Source: a virus. From it: DNA of 57,429 bases. The notes beneath the pieces are model-generated. The model had not been told where the DNA came from. It made no database searches and saw nothing but the letters and a program-made list of their open reading frames with translations. Every line of letters begins with the position of its first letter. Position 1 is the first letter of the stretch. The stretch is taken from the IMG/VR virus record IMGVR_UViG_3300037427_004775, positions 1 to 57,429 of that record; one strand, given 5' to 3'. A program made the translations under genes and the position numbers. Shown here one piece after another: positions 18,519 to 27,089 of the stretch.

Positions 18519-19000
18519 TTTAAACCATACCTCTCTTTAATTAAGATCCAGCGATTATTTAGTTCGCTTATGTCACCTGTATTAAATAGCTCTGAATTTG
18601 AAAAATAGTTAATCCCATAATACTTTGGATTATCTTTTGTTTTTCCTGTTCTTCGCTTAAAAGATACGGGTACACCTTTTAGATTATAAAAAATAGAACA
18701 AGCAGTTCGGTGAGTTCCACCATTTAAAAGATTATCAGACGGATCTACTTCTAGTGGAAATTTTTCAGAAAATCCATTTATCTCAAAAGATCTAGCCAAC
18801 ATACCAAGATTTATGGTTGATTGATATGGGTCTCTTTTTTTTCTTGAGTTTATCCAGCTATGATAAAGCTTTATTCCATTTTGATTCAAGTTAGCCATGT
18901 TTTCTAAAGCTAGTAGTATTACAACTATTTGAAAAGAATAAAGCTCTCCTCTTGACACTTGCAAGCCTAGCAATTTTTCTATTGGCCAGACTTCAATCAT
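18515..19000 (-). CDS. ParB/Srx-like fold protein
   Basis: 161 residues. FPLEVDPSDNLLNGGTHRTA (about 92-111) resembles the DG-x-HR motif of ParB/sulfiredoxin-like domains, which bind nucleotide and include small phosphoryl-transfer enzymes. No helix-turn-helix follows, so this is not a partition protein. It sits between a cupin and a nucleotidyltransferase-like gene. Start ATG overlaps the cupin stop (TAATG) with SD AAAGGTG. Confidence 0.5.
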   Translation of the reverse strand: MIEVWPIEKLLGLQVSRGELYSFQIVVILLALENMANLNQNGIKLYHSWINSRKKRDPYQSTINLGMLARSFEINGFSEKFPLEVDPSDNLLNGGTHRTACSIFYNLKGVPVSFKRRTGKTKDNPKYYGINYFSNSELFNTGDISELNNRWILIKERYGLK

Positions 19001-19395
19001 TAATCACCTTTAATTAATCGATAACTGTCACTATCAAAATGTTGAGTTGAAAACTCAAAAAGTTCAGAATCCTCAACAGCTATCATCTGATGTCGAAGGC
19101 CTCTATAGACGTGGAAGTTATCTCCTGGATTTAGAATTAGCTCATTTGCATTTTCAATAGAGTCTTTCTCAGAATATTTCACGATCATTTTTCCGGACTG
19201 AAGATAAAATACTTCATCCTTAAGTCTGTGAACATGCCAAGAACACCGTTTGTCTTTATTGAAAAATAATAGCTTTCCACAATATTCGGGTCCATTACAA
19301 ATCCATCGCTCCCAACCCCAGCCCTTATCGACGTGAGTCATCTCTAACGATATGCTTCTAGGAAGAGCGATGGGTTCTTTTTTACTCACTCTCAA
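19000..19395 (-). CDS. Cupin-domain protein
   Basis: 131 residues. A single double-stranded beta-helix is visible: GWGWERWICNGPEYCGKLLF, then CSWHVHRLKDEVFYLQSGKM (metal-ligand HxH...E), and LNPGDNFHVYRGLRHQMIAV. The type is that of sugar-phosphate isomerase cupins. The start is uncertain: TTG at 19395 or GTG at 19389, both overlapping the NeuB-like stop; an internal ATG exists at residue 20. Tight overlap with the NeuB-like gene suggests a joint role in making or modifying the ulosonic acid. Confidence 0.75.
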   Translation of the reverse strand: MRVSKKEPIALPRSISLEMTHVDKGWGWERWICNGPEYCGKLLFFNKDKRCSWHVHRLKDEVFYLQSGKMIVKYSEKDSIENANELILNPGDNFHVYRGLRHQMIAVEDSELFEFSTQHFDSDSYRLIKGD

Positions 19396-20242
19396 AATAC
19401 CTTAGTTTTGTAGAAACTGCGCGTTCTTCGGAAGAATAAGTCTTTTCACCAGTTCCCAGAGTTGCAGTAACATTTCGTGCATCTCTTACTAGGCGTCTTA
19501 TTCCTTCTGGTTCCAGGGAAGCTGACTGATCTGAGCCGTACATTGTTCTGTCTAGTGTGATGTGACGTTCAATAGACGTAGCACCCAAAGATACAGCCAA
19601 TATTGAGGGTACAAGACCTCTTTCGTGGCCACTATATCCTACAGGACAAGAGTATCTTTCTTTTAGAGTTGTTATCATATTAATATTGCAATCTGAATCG
19701 TTGCACGGGTAAACTGACACTGTATGGAATAGAGTGAACGGACAGCCGGCTGTCTTAAAAATCTTAACAGCTGCGTCGATCGTCTCCATAGTACACATTC
19801 CTGTTGAAACAAATGTGTGCTTTCCTTCCGATGCTACTTTTTCTAAAAATGCAGGATTAGTAACCATAGCAGATGCCACCTTATTAAAGGGGACACCGGC
19901 TTCATTGAGAAAATCTTGACTGTCTTCATCCCATGCAGAAGCTGTCCACATGATTCCGGAAGCTTTGCAATAGCGGTCTATTTCTTTATACTCTTCTAAA
20001 GAAAACTCTAAACCTTCTTTCTGTGCTCTTTGAGTAGTTCCCCATGGGCTTTCTCGTTGGCCATCTAGGTATTTTTGAGTATATACAACGTCAATATTAC
20101 GTTTTTGAAACTTGACTGCGTCGCATCCGGCATCAACAGCTACGTCTATTAGTTTCTTAGCAATGTTAACATCGCCGTTATGATTTATCCCAACTTCTGC
20201 AATGATGAAGGGTGCTTGTGCGTCTGTGTATGGATTAAACAT
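19382..20242 (-). CDS. neuB: NeuB-family ulosonic acid synthase, lacking SAF domain
   Basis: 286 residues. The TIM-barrel motifs of sialic/legionaminic/pseudaminic acid synthases are present: FIIAEVGINHNGD, AVKFQKRN, STGMCTMETI, FTLFHTVSVYPC, VGYSGHERG and SIERHITLDRTMYGSDQSAS. The enzyme condenses phosphoenolpyruvate with an N-acylated hexosamine. The family usually has about 340-350 residues with a C-terminal antifreeze-like SAF domain that closes over the active site of the partner subunit; here the protein stops at the barrel. SD GGAGAG. It overlaps the NeuA-like gene upstream and the cupin gene downstream. Confidence 0.9.
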   Translation of the reverse strand: MFNPYTDAQAPFIIAEVGINHNGDVNIAKKLIDVAVDAGCDAVKFQKRNIDVVYTQKYLDGQRESPWGTTQRAQKEGLEFSLEEYKEIDRYCKASGIMWTASAWDEDSQDFLNEAGVPFNKVASAMVTNPAFLEKVASEGKHTFVSTGMCTMETIDAAVKIFKTAGCPFTLFHTVSVYPCNDSDCNINMITTLKERYSCPVGYSGHERGLVPSILAVSLGATSIERHITLDRTMYGSDQSASLEPEGIRRLVRDARNVTATLGTGEKTYSSEERAVSTKLRYFESE

Positions 20243-20897
20243 TATTTTCTCTCCTAAGCATTATAAGTTCAATTAATTTTAAGTCTTCTTCTGTATCAAT
20301 TTCTAAAGCAGACAACTTATCAATAGGATAAATTTCAGCTTTGCCGGAATATCTGCATCCCGTTTCTAAAAGTGCGTTTCTAGATGTAATATAAAACATG
20401 CCGGATTCTTTGTACAGGTTACCTTGTTGCTGTCTTGTTGGTCGTTTGAGCGGATCAAACAAAGGGCTACCATTTGACCACCAGAATCCATGATCAATAT
20501 GACCAGAAACTAAGGAATCGAGGTCAGGGTTTTCATTATAGTAAGTTAGTGCGCTTGTTATGATATCACAAGAAATTAAAGGGGAGGTTGCTTGTACAAA
20601 TAGCATCGTATCAAAACTTACGCAATCAGCAAAGTGAATCAATGCACTTTCAGATGATGACGTATCTTTACAAATTGCGGCAGGTCTTTTTAAACCGTTT
20701 GCACCTAGTGAAATGGAATAGTCTAATATTGCATCGTCATCTGAAGACACCCAGGTCTCATCTACTAGTTTCGAGCTAAGACAAGCATTAATGCTGTAGT
20801 AAAGCAGGGGGTTTCCATTTAAGGGCACGAGATTTTTTTTCGGTATTCCCTTGCTTCCACCCCTAGCTGGAATAATTGCAACTATTTTTTGTGTCAT
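20235..20897 (-). CDS. neuA: CMP-sialic acid synthetase-like cytidylyltransferase
   Basis: 220 residues. IIPARGGSKGIPKKNLVPLN is the NeuA signature for CTP binding; ETWVSSDDDAILDYS and MLFVQATSPLIS follow as in the family, and ALEIDTEEDLKLIE ends the fold. It activates a nonulosonic acid as the CMP-sugar. It overlaps the NeuB-like gene by 8 bp and the sialyltransferase-like gene by ATGA. A second cytidylyltransferase lies at 22222-22941. Confidence 0.92.
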   Translation of the reverse strand: MTQKIVAIIPARGGSKGIPKKNLVPLNGNPLLYYSINACLSSKLVDETWVSSDDDAILDYSISLGANGLKRPAAICKDTSSSESALIHFADCVSFDTMLFVQATSPLISCDIITSALTYYNENPDLDSLVSGHIDHGFWWSNGSPLFDPLKRPTRQQQGNLYKESGMFYITSRNALLETGCRYSGKAEIYPIDKLSALEIDTEEDLKLIELIMLRRENNV

Positions 20898-21529
20898 CTT
20901 ACTATCTTGACATTATTCAAATTGGGTTCAAACGTAGAGTTTGTAAAAAACGTAAATTCATTATTTGGAAATTTAGAAAGTAAATCGGCCATAAACTCTT
21001 TCATAACAAGACCTTTCTTTTTTTGATAGTCTTGTGATTCTGGTTTTTTACTATGGGAATGATGAGAAAAATAATTTGATTCAAAAAAATCCAAACCAAT
21101 TACATGAATCACACTAGACTTAACTACTTGAGCTGCGTGGGCTACTGCCAAAACACCTGTCGATGGAAATCCACCAGCACCGGTCTTTGATATTGGTACC
21201 ATTTCTTCGCTCAAGAATGTTGATCTTATCCCATGGCCATCTAGATGGCCCTTTAGAGGACTCTGGTTGTACTCTGGTTCCCTTACGTTAAGTTGGCAAT
21301 GTGTTATTGCATATTTTTCGTATTGTTCCTTACGCAGCAAGGATCGCCCATCTCTGTTGATCACATGGACAACTTGTTTTTGGTTCTTGATGAAGTCTGA
21401 AATATAGTCGAACTTGTCGAGTTCAGTGGTCCACTCGTTGACAAGGAGACATGTATCATATGACTCTTTTAGCTCGGCGATTCTTGCAGAAGACGAACCT
21501 CTACAAATTACTACACAAGATTCACTCAT
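20894..21529 (-). CDS. Sialyltransferase-like protein (GT42-type pattern)
   Basis: About 211 residues from the ATG at 21529, which overlaps the methyltransferase stop by eight bases and has GAAGG upstream. The pattern CVVICRGSSSARIAEL, then DTCLLVNEW and FPSTGVLAVAHAAQVVKSSV followed by IHVIGLDFFES parallels Campylobacter CstII (GNGPSLKEID, SGVYMCAVAIALGYKEIYLSGIDFY). It is directly adjacent to a CMP-sugar synthetase gene, which fits. The identification rests on motif order read by eye, so it is a hypothesis. Confidence 0.55.
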   Translation of the reverse strand: MSESCVVICRGSSSARIAELKESYDTCLLVNEWTTELDKFDYISDFIKNQKQVVHVINRDGRSLLRKEQYEKYAITHCQLNVREPEYNQSPLKGHLDGHGIRSTFLSEEMVPISKTGAGGFPSTGVLAVAHAAQVVKSSVIHVIGLDFFESNYFSHHSHSKKPESQDYQKKKGLVMKEFMADLLSKFPNNEFTFFTNSTFEPNLNNVKIVR

Positions 21530-22229
21530 TACCTTCGTTTCCTGTTTTGGCAACATCTACCCCTATATTTTCTCTATTTTCATAATTAAAATCGTGGCCG
21601 CCTGCAGCATCCTCCGTAATTACACCTTTATTTCTCCAGTATCTATTTCTAGGGTCTTCTGTATTCCAAGTCCAAGAGCAAAAGCTTATTGACTTAGATA
21701 CCAATAGATCCTTAATATTTTGGGGTGCATTTGAAATCAGACGATCACCCATATAGTGGGGTGCAATGTACCAGGTACCGCCATCCTTGGTTACTCTTGC
21801 CAGTTCTCCTATTGCTATTTCCCAAGAAGAATTTACAAGCTTTGACAAAGATGCTTTTGAAATAATGGCATCGAATGTATTGTCATCAAACGGAATTGTT
21901 TCCCCGTCCCAATACTGAGCATCTACACCTGTTACTTCGTGAAATCTGCCAAATACTACTCTAACTTCCTTGGTGTCAATATCCATTGATGTTACATTGG
22001 CCTTTCCTAGTTTTGATGCTACTACTTCATCATAGGCGGCGCCGCATCCATAGTCAAGAACACGCGGGGTTTCTTTGCCATCCCACTTGAAAGTATTGTT
22101 CCAAAAAGAATCCCAAACCTCCAACTCTAAATCAAAATTTCTATAGTTGTTCCACCGCCTTTCATCGGGTATGGCTTTGATCAACTTTTGTTGATCGATA
22201 GTTAGGTACTTATCATATACTTCACTCAC
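21522..22229 (-). CDS. Class I SAM-dependent methyltransferase
   Basis: 235 residues. Motif I is RVLDYGCGAAYDEVVASKLG, motif II VTSMDID, and the post-motif region is FDAIISKASLSKLVNSSW followed by GGTWYIAPHYMGDRL. Start GTG at 22229 with AAGGAG seven bases upstream. Position inside the CMP-sugar genes suggests methylation of a sugar or sugar precursor, but acceptor is unknown. Confidence 0.85.
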   Translation of the reverse strand: MSEVYDKYLTIDQQKLIKAIPDERRWNNYRNFDLELEVWDSFWNNTFKWDGKETPRVLDYGCGAAYDEVVASKLGKANVTSMDIDTKEVRVVFGRFHEVTGVDAQYWDGETIPFDDNTFDAIISKASLSKLVNSSWEIAIGELARVTKDGGTWYIAPHYMGDRLISNAPQNIKDLLVSKSISFCSWTWNTEDPRNRYWRNKGVITEDAAGGHDFNYENRENIGVDVAKTGNEGNE

Positions 22230-22941
22230 ATTGACTCCTTAAGACAGAACTTTGCCAGTATGCGTCTATTTCCATTGTAACTTCTTGAATCCAAGGTTTT
22301 ATCTTATATCCCAACCATGGAAAGGGAAGAAAGCCTTCTTTCTTCATTAAAATTTCTCGTCTGCAAATAAAAAACGATCCATTTGCAAAGTAAATGTCCC
22401 CAGCAGAGTTTTTGTCATTTACATTATCAATTTTTGTTCCAGTGCTTATTACCTGTTGATCCATGTATGTCTTCAACAAGTCGTTTTCAACTGTAAATGC
22501 TCTAAACGGATTGAACATGTTAAATTCAGAAACACTTTGAATAGAATCATATCCAGGATTGTCTACCAAAAACTGAATTGCCTTATCTAGTTCTTTGCCT
22601 TCTGCACCGAGAGAATTTCCCAAAAGAACGACCAATATGTCAACAGTTTCCTGTGTTTGTTTTTCTATCTCATTGATTCCGTGAATCATGACATCATGGT
22701 GGGAAGAGTCATCACCCGCTAATTCATCAGGTCTTGAAATAACCCAATAGGGTAGATTATCGGAGTTGCGTTTTATAAGGTAGATATCTGTACTAATATA
22801 TACCCGTTTTATTAGCTTTGATTGTAGTGCTTTTTCAACTGGGTGCTGAAAAAGTGGCTTGTCATCAAACAACATCGTGTTTTTACTTTTAACTGATTTA
22901 CTGCCGGCTCTTGCAGTTTGAAGTGCGTAAACATTAGGCAT
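22222..22941 (-). CDS. Second CMP-sugar synthetase-like cytidylyltransferase
   Basis: 239 residues from the ATG at 22941; an in-frame TTG four codons earlier is possible but less well placed relative to the GAGG site. ALQTARAGSKSVKSKNTMLF replaces the usual ARGGSKG-x-K-x-KN, keeping the basic and glycine positions. RVYISTDI, LVVLLGNSLGAEGKELDKAI and DIYFANGSFFICRREIL fit the fold. With the HAD and SIS genes immediately upstream it resembles a Kdo- or legionaminate-type activation step. Confidence 0.75.
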   Translation of the reverse strand: MPNVYALQTARAGSKSVKSKNTMLFDDKPLFQHPVEKALQSKLIKRVYISTDIYLIKRNSDNLPYWVISRPDELAGDDSSHHDVMIHGINEIEKQTQETVDILVVLLGNSLGAEGKELDKAIQFLVDNPGYDSIQSVSEFNMFNPFRAFTVENDLLKTYMDQQVISTGTKIDNVNDKNSAGDIYFANGSFFICRREILMKKEGFLPFPWLGYKIKPWIQEVTMEIDAYWQSSVLRSQCE

Positions 22942-23341
22942 TGTAATATCCAAACCTCTCTAAATCGATAAACGTGTCATTCCAGATACCATTAAATCTT
23001 ACAGCCTTATCATCAATATAGAAAACTGCTCTAGGCTTTTCAGCTGTTACTTCTTTTACAAAAGACGACATATTGTTTTTCTCAAGCCATTCCCATATTA
23101 GTTCAACGCCTGTCTTGCCGTTTATAAGCATTCTATCTTTTCTAGCTTTTGCACTGTAAACAACTATCACATAATCTTTTGATAGTCTTTCTAGTGCCTC
23201 TCGAGCTCCTGGGATGGGATCGTCATATACAGTACCGTCATGGAAACCTTTTGAGTTTTTATGTATTACACCGTCGAAATCAATCCCGATTTGAAATGTC
23301 TCATCAGGAAATGAATGCTCTCTTGTTTCATTTTTTGTCAT
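22934..23341 (-). CDS. HAD-superfamily phosphatase
   Basis: 135 residues. Motif I GIDFDGVIH, then GAREALERLSKDYVIVVYSA (motif II region), RAVFYIDDKAVRF (motif III/IV). It has no large cap domain. It overlaps the SIS isomerase gene by 14 bp and the cytidylyltransferase gene by 8 bp. Likely dephosphorylates the sugar acid or a sugar-phosphate intermediate made by the neighbours (inference). Confidence 0.75.
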   Translation of the reverse strand: MTKNETREHSFPDETFQIGIDFDGVIHKNSKGFHDGTVYDDPIPGAREALERLSKDYVIVVYSAKARKDRMLINGKTGVELIWEWLEKNNMSSFVKEVTAEKPRAVFYIDDKAVRFNGIWNDTFIDLERFGYYNA

Positions 23342-23915
23342 TTTTACCTAATGCCCATGGATCTTTTCTTTTGATCTCATCAATGATTGCTGGACATGCA
23401 TTGTCTGTTTCATGAATCAATTGATAGAACAAGATAAGCGTTAACACCTCACATGTATGAAAATACTTGCAGTCTAACACTACTTCATTTATTCCCTTCC
23501 CCAATCTTTTAGAAGTTTGACCAGAAATCATTCCCGTATTTAGCCCAGATGATTTTGCCCATGATAATGCTCGAGTTATGTTTTTGGAATTTCCTGAACA
23601 TGATAGACCTATAACCATTGTCTTGGGTGGTACATCAGTTACACCCGCAGTTTCTAACCATCGTATAAAAATGTTCTCGTAGCCATGATCATTTGCGCAT
23701 GAAGTTATGTAGCCAGTCGAGTCAAATGACATTACCAGCTTATCGGAAATCAATCTTGTACAATCAGTTGCTCCATGAGCAGCTACAAAGTGAAGACCGC
23801 CGTTACCTATAAGATAAATTCGATCAGAAGATAAAAAGTCACTTACTAGACGCTTCCATGATTCTGATCCTATCGTTTCTTTAAATTTCTCTTCAATGTT
23901 TTCAAAGTCAATCAT
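23328..23915 (-). CDS. SIS-domain sugar-phosphate isomerase, GmhA-like
   Basis: 195 residues from the ATG at 23915 with GAGGAA upstream. SIS features: RIYLIGNGGLHFVAAHGATD (phosphate-binding GNGGS-like loop), then SCANDHGYENIFIRWLE, VIGLSCSGNSKNITRALSWA (second phosphate loop) and a C-terminal His/Glu region (FHTCEVLTLILFYQLIHE). GmhA makes sedoheptulose-7-phosphate isomers; close relatives act on arabinose-5-phosphate. It heads the HAD / cytidylyltransferase cassette. Confidence 0.85.
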   Translation of the reverse strand: MIDFENIEEKFKETIGSESWKRLVSDFLSSDRIYLIGNGGLHFVAAHGATDCTRLISDKLVMSFDSTGYITSCANDHGYENIFIRWLETAGVTDVPPKTMVIGLSCSGNSKNITRALSWAKSSGLNTGMISGQTSKRLGKGINEVVLDCKYFHTCEVLTLILFYQLIHETDNACPAIIDEIKRKDPWALGKNDKK

Positions 23916-23949
23916 TATATTCCTCAAATTAATTTTATTGTGAAAAGTC

Positions 23950-24786
23950 TTAATTTACAACAATTGGTACAAAAATATACGTGTATGGGCCCGGGAGGGC
24001 ACCAAAAGAATAATGAATTTTATAGCTATCGCCTATTAATTCGTTTAAAGAATCCCTAGCAGCATCATGTTCTAGTTGGCTTTCTGACTTTACTAGGGAT
24101 TCTATTGATATTACCGGTGTGTGCTTGTCAATAACCTTTTTGGCTCCCTTGAGCACTTCTCTTTCCAGTCCCTCTACATCAATCTTGATTAGCGAAATCT
24201 TGTCAGCTGTATCACCGAATACAGAATCGAGTGTTGCGACTTTTGAACTTCCGGGGGCATTTGTTATTTTTCCCGTACCCAAGTTGTAGTCTTTTCTTTT
24301 TTCAAATTTTAACATACCTTGTTGAGATGATATTGCTTCTACTCCATTTAAATTTATTATTACTTTTTCCGCTATATCATTTAAAATTGCATTCTCTCTT
24401 ATTAGAGATATTAACGGTTTTCTTGGTTCAAATATATAGGATTTATCAAAATCACAGACTTTTAAAAAATAAATAGAATGATTTCCAATATGACCGCCAA
24501 CATCAATAATGATGTTGTTTTCAGAAAGAACGCTTTTGATTTCGTCAAGTAGTTCATGTTCATAAAAATCTTTCTCCATTTTTATCTTTTCAAAGATGTA
24601 ATCAAATCTATAGTCTTTTATCTTAATTTCTCTATTGAATTTTGAGAAAGTAAACGTCTCATATAAGAGCATCTTTTGAATTCTTTTAGATATCGTCTTT
24701 TTTGCACCATACGATGGAATACTAAATTCCTTACATATAGAACGGAGCTCCTTCAAAGAAAGCTCACCCAGGGTATTGTTGAGCAT
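23950..24786 (-). CDS. FkbM methyltransferase with N-terminal SAP-like helix pair
   Basis: 278 residues. The start chosen is the ATG at 24786, with GGTGGAG seven bases upstream; the longer frame from a TTG at 24861 adds a non-typical Arg/His-rich stretch. Residues about 9-40 (LSLKELRSICKEFSIPSYGA then KKTISKRIQKML) form a SAP-like nucleic-acid-binding helix pair. The FkbM core is IIIDVGGHIGNHSIYF, YIFEPRKPLISLIRENAILN and LIKIDVEGLEREVLKGA. An FkbM enzyme usually O-methylates sugars; the SAP-like addition is unusual. Confidence 0.75.
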   Translation of the reverse strand: MLNNTLGELSLKELRSICKEFSIPSYGAKKTISKRIQKMLLYETFTFSKFNREIKIKDYRFDYIFEKIKMEKDFYEHELLDEIKSVLSENNIIIDVGGHIGNHSIYFLKVCDFDKSYIFEPRKPLISLIRENAILNDIAEKVIINLNGVEAISSQQGMLKFEKRKDYNLGTGKITNAPGSSKVATLDSVFGDTADKISLIKIDVEGLEREVLKGAKKVIDKHTPVISIESLVKSESQLEHDAARDSLNELIGDSYKIHYSFGALPGPYTYIFVPIVVN

Positions 24787-24870
24787 TTTTAAACTCCACC
24801 ACTGATGGTCGTTTTGACGTTTGCGATGACGAATAGACCTGTATCTTAAATGCCTAGACAATTCGAACCC

Positions 24871-26187
24871 TTAATGCCACACGGGAGTATTGACTGATAG
24901 GTCGCTCGCAGCTTTTTGATATTCCTTTAGTGCATCGTCTAAACCTAGCGATTCTTTCAAAGGTAAAAATACCTCTCTATGTAAAGCTGTAAGAACAGTG
25001 TTTGGTACCCAATGCCTAGTACAATTAGAACAATGCATATTGCATACGTCTATAGGGGAAAGATCTTCTCTTATTTTTTGATAAGCATTACTGCGCCAAA
25101 CTGACTCGAAACTATCGTTTGTTACGTTTCCGATATTGTACTTTTCTCTTTGATCAGACTTAAATGTTCCGTTATCGTCATATAGATGACAACAAACATA
25201 TGTTCTACCAAAAGCATCGATCAAAGAAAACAATTCAGTTGTAAAGCATGTTATCTCATTATTACTATAGTACTTTCTAGTCGGAAGTCCGTCAATAACG
25301 TCTTGTTCATCTAATAGCTTTAAAAAGAAATCTTTTAAATAATTCAAATTAGAATACTCAGAATTAACAAGTTCTTCATTTACAAGAAGGTCATTTTTTA
25401 TCCAATCTAAATCTTCTTTTGTACACAAGTACTTGCCCCCTTCGCCGTGAGCCAACTTCATTGATGCCTTAATCTTATTTTCCTCGGCATATCTTATCAT
25501 GGCAGGAATGCTTCTTACATTATTCTTTTGGATGGTGAATGCCAGACCGATGGAAAAATTAGAGTCTTGATTCTCTTCCATAGCATTTCTTAAATTACCT
25601 ATAGATTTATCAAGCTCTTCAAAGATATCACCGTGATCTTTTCCATATGCTGGTGCTTCGAGGACTCTCCGGACATTCTTTTTTTCAAAGTCTTCCTTCA
25701 CGTCATCTTGTGAAATCCTTACCCAAGAACCATATTGGACCATTGCACTAGCTATTTCTTTAGTAATTCCCACTCCGTTACTGAGTACGCCTACCTTTAC
25801 GCCAAATTCATGGGCAGCCTTTATTAATCTGACAAACTCGGGGTGAGAAACCGGTTCGCCTCCTGTCCATAAAAAAGTCTTAACGCCTAAATCAGCCAAC
25901 TCTTTAAAAAGTTCTATTTGTCTATCTGCTGTTAACTCAACTGTTTCATCATAGTCTTTTTGATTGGTCCATGTCCACCTAAAACACATTCTGCATCCCG
26001 TGGTGCAAAAATTTGTGATCTCAAACTGAACACACTGAGGGACTGGTAAATCATCAGGGTTTTTTGTCTCGTACGCCTTGAAGATATCTGGCGTATTTCC
26101 TAAATAAGTTGCTGGACCATTCTTTCTAGAGCTATCAGACGTCTGAAAGCGATTCATTATTTCTTTTATTTTATCTTTTGTTGACAT
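24871..26187 (-). CDS. Radical SAM enzyme with C-terminal cysteine cluster (SPASM-like)
   Basis: 438 residues. The [4Fe-4S] motif CTTGCRMC (Cx3Cx2C) is in VQFEITNFCTTGCRMCFRWT near residue 60; FLWTGGEPVSHPEF supplies the GGE motif. The C-terminus has CCHLYDDNGTF and CNMHCSNCTRHW, auxiliary-cluster cysteines as in SPASM/Twitch proteins. Such enzymes in polysaccharide clusters epimerise, deaminate or cyclise sugars, or modify peptides; the substrate is unknown here. It lies among FkbM and DUF6625-type genes with 8-11 bp gaps. Confidence 0.88.
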   Translation of the reverse strand: MSTKDKIKEIMNRFQTSDSSRKNGPATYLGNTPDIFKAYETKNPDDLPVPQCVQFEITNFCTTGCRMCFRWTWTNQKDYDETVELTADRQIELFKELADLGVKTFLWTGGEPVSHPEFVRLIKAAHEFGVKVGVLSNGVGITKEIASAMVQYGSWVRISQDDVKEDFEKKNVRRVLEAPAYGKDHGDIFEELDKSIGNLRNAMEENQDSNFSIGLAFTIQKNNVRSIPAMIRYAEENKIKASMKLAHGEGGKYLCTKEDLDWIKNDLLVNEELVNSEYSNLNYLKDFFLKLLDEQDVIDGLPTRKYYSNNEITCFTTELFSLIDAFGRTYVCCHLYDDNGTFKSDQREKYNIGNVTNDSFESVWRSNAYQKIREDLSPIDVCNMHCSNCTRHWVPNTVLTALHREVFLPLKESLGLDDALKEYQKAASDLSVNTPVWH

Positions 26188-26198
26188 TACCGACTCTT

Positions 26199-27089
26199 TT
26201 AGAAAATCTTCTCTTTTACAATTGTCATAACAGATGGATTATCCCCGTAGGTCACCTGTACATCTGTCATAACAAACTTCCAGTGTATTAAATGTACGTA
26301 CATTGTCTCCATTGGATCTTTTTCTTCTGTTCCGTCGTTCTTGACAAGTCTATAAACACGACCATTTTCCCATTTCCATTTTTCTTTAGAATTCGGATCT
26401 GACTGTCCCGGGAGTGTTTCACCTGCATCGTGCTGAATCTTCTTCATTCTTACTTTAAGTGTGCTTCCATCGGGTTTTACTAGTTTTCGATTTAAAAAAC
26501 TGGTTAACTGAACTTCATCTAAGCTTCTATACCTTGTTTGATTAAATGTCTGGATAAATTCTGGAACATATCGGCATATATCAGCTACGCCCGGGATGTT
26601 TCTGTATATTGTAAAGTGGCCACTCATCCAACCTTCACGGGAAGAAATAATGTCATACTCGCTTAACAAATCATCAGTTATGTATTTTCTAATATCACCC
26701 CAAATGATATCCATGTCACAAAGGCCCCAGTAGTCATATCCTTCAAAAATATCATCAAAAATAATCCCATACGTTGCTTTTACATCTCCCATTTTTTTTA
26801 AATTAGTAAACGGAAGATCTTTGCCAATTTTTGTTTTAAATCGTTTAAAAAGATCATCTAGTTCAACTTTGATAAATTGAACGTTTCGCGGGACGTCTTC
26901 TGGTATCTCTAGGTTTGTTACAATCTTCCAGTCTATCGTAGGATTGTGCTTGCATGATATTAAAAATGCCGGCAGCTCTAGAGGCCAAATACCGTTAATT
27001 TCTGAGCCATCGGGCCGGGTATAGTTGTTCCCTTTATTGTCTGAGGGTCTGCCGCCGAAATACCCACACATTAATGCAATTTTCTTCAT
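26199..27089 (-). CDS. DUF6625-type putative glycosyltransferase
   Basis: 296 residues. The start KKIALMCGYFGGRPSDNKGN then FLISCKHNPTIDWKIVTNLE is the DUF6625 pattern, and YDYWGLCDMDIIWGDIRKYI contains a DxD-like metal site of GT-A enzymes. ISSREGWMSGHFTIYRNI follows. SD GAGAAG. The ATG overlaps the stop of the upstream gene by 4 bp. Sugar donor unknown. Confidence 0.75.
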   Translation of the reverse strand: MKKIALMCGYFGGRPSDNKGNNYTRPDGSEINGIWPLELPAFLISCKHNPTIDWKIVTNLEIPEDVPRNVQFIKVELDDLFKRFKTKIGKDLPFTNLKKMGDVKATYGIIFDDIFEGYDYWGLCDMDIIWGDIRKYITDDLLSEYDIISSREGWMSGHFTIYRNIPGVADICRYVPEFIQTFNQTRYRSLDEVQLTSFLNRKLVKPDGSTLKVRMKKIQHDAGETLPGQSDPNSKEKWKWENGRVYRLVKNDGTEEKDPMETMYVHLIHWKFVMTDVQVTYGDNPSVMTIVKEKIF

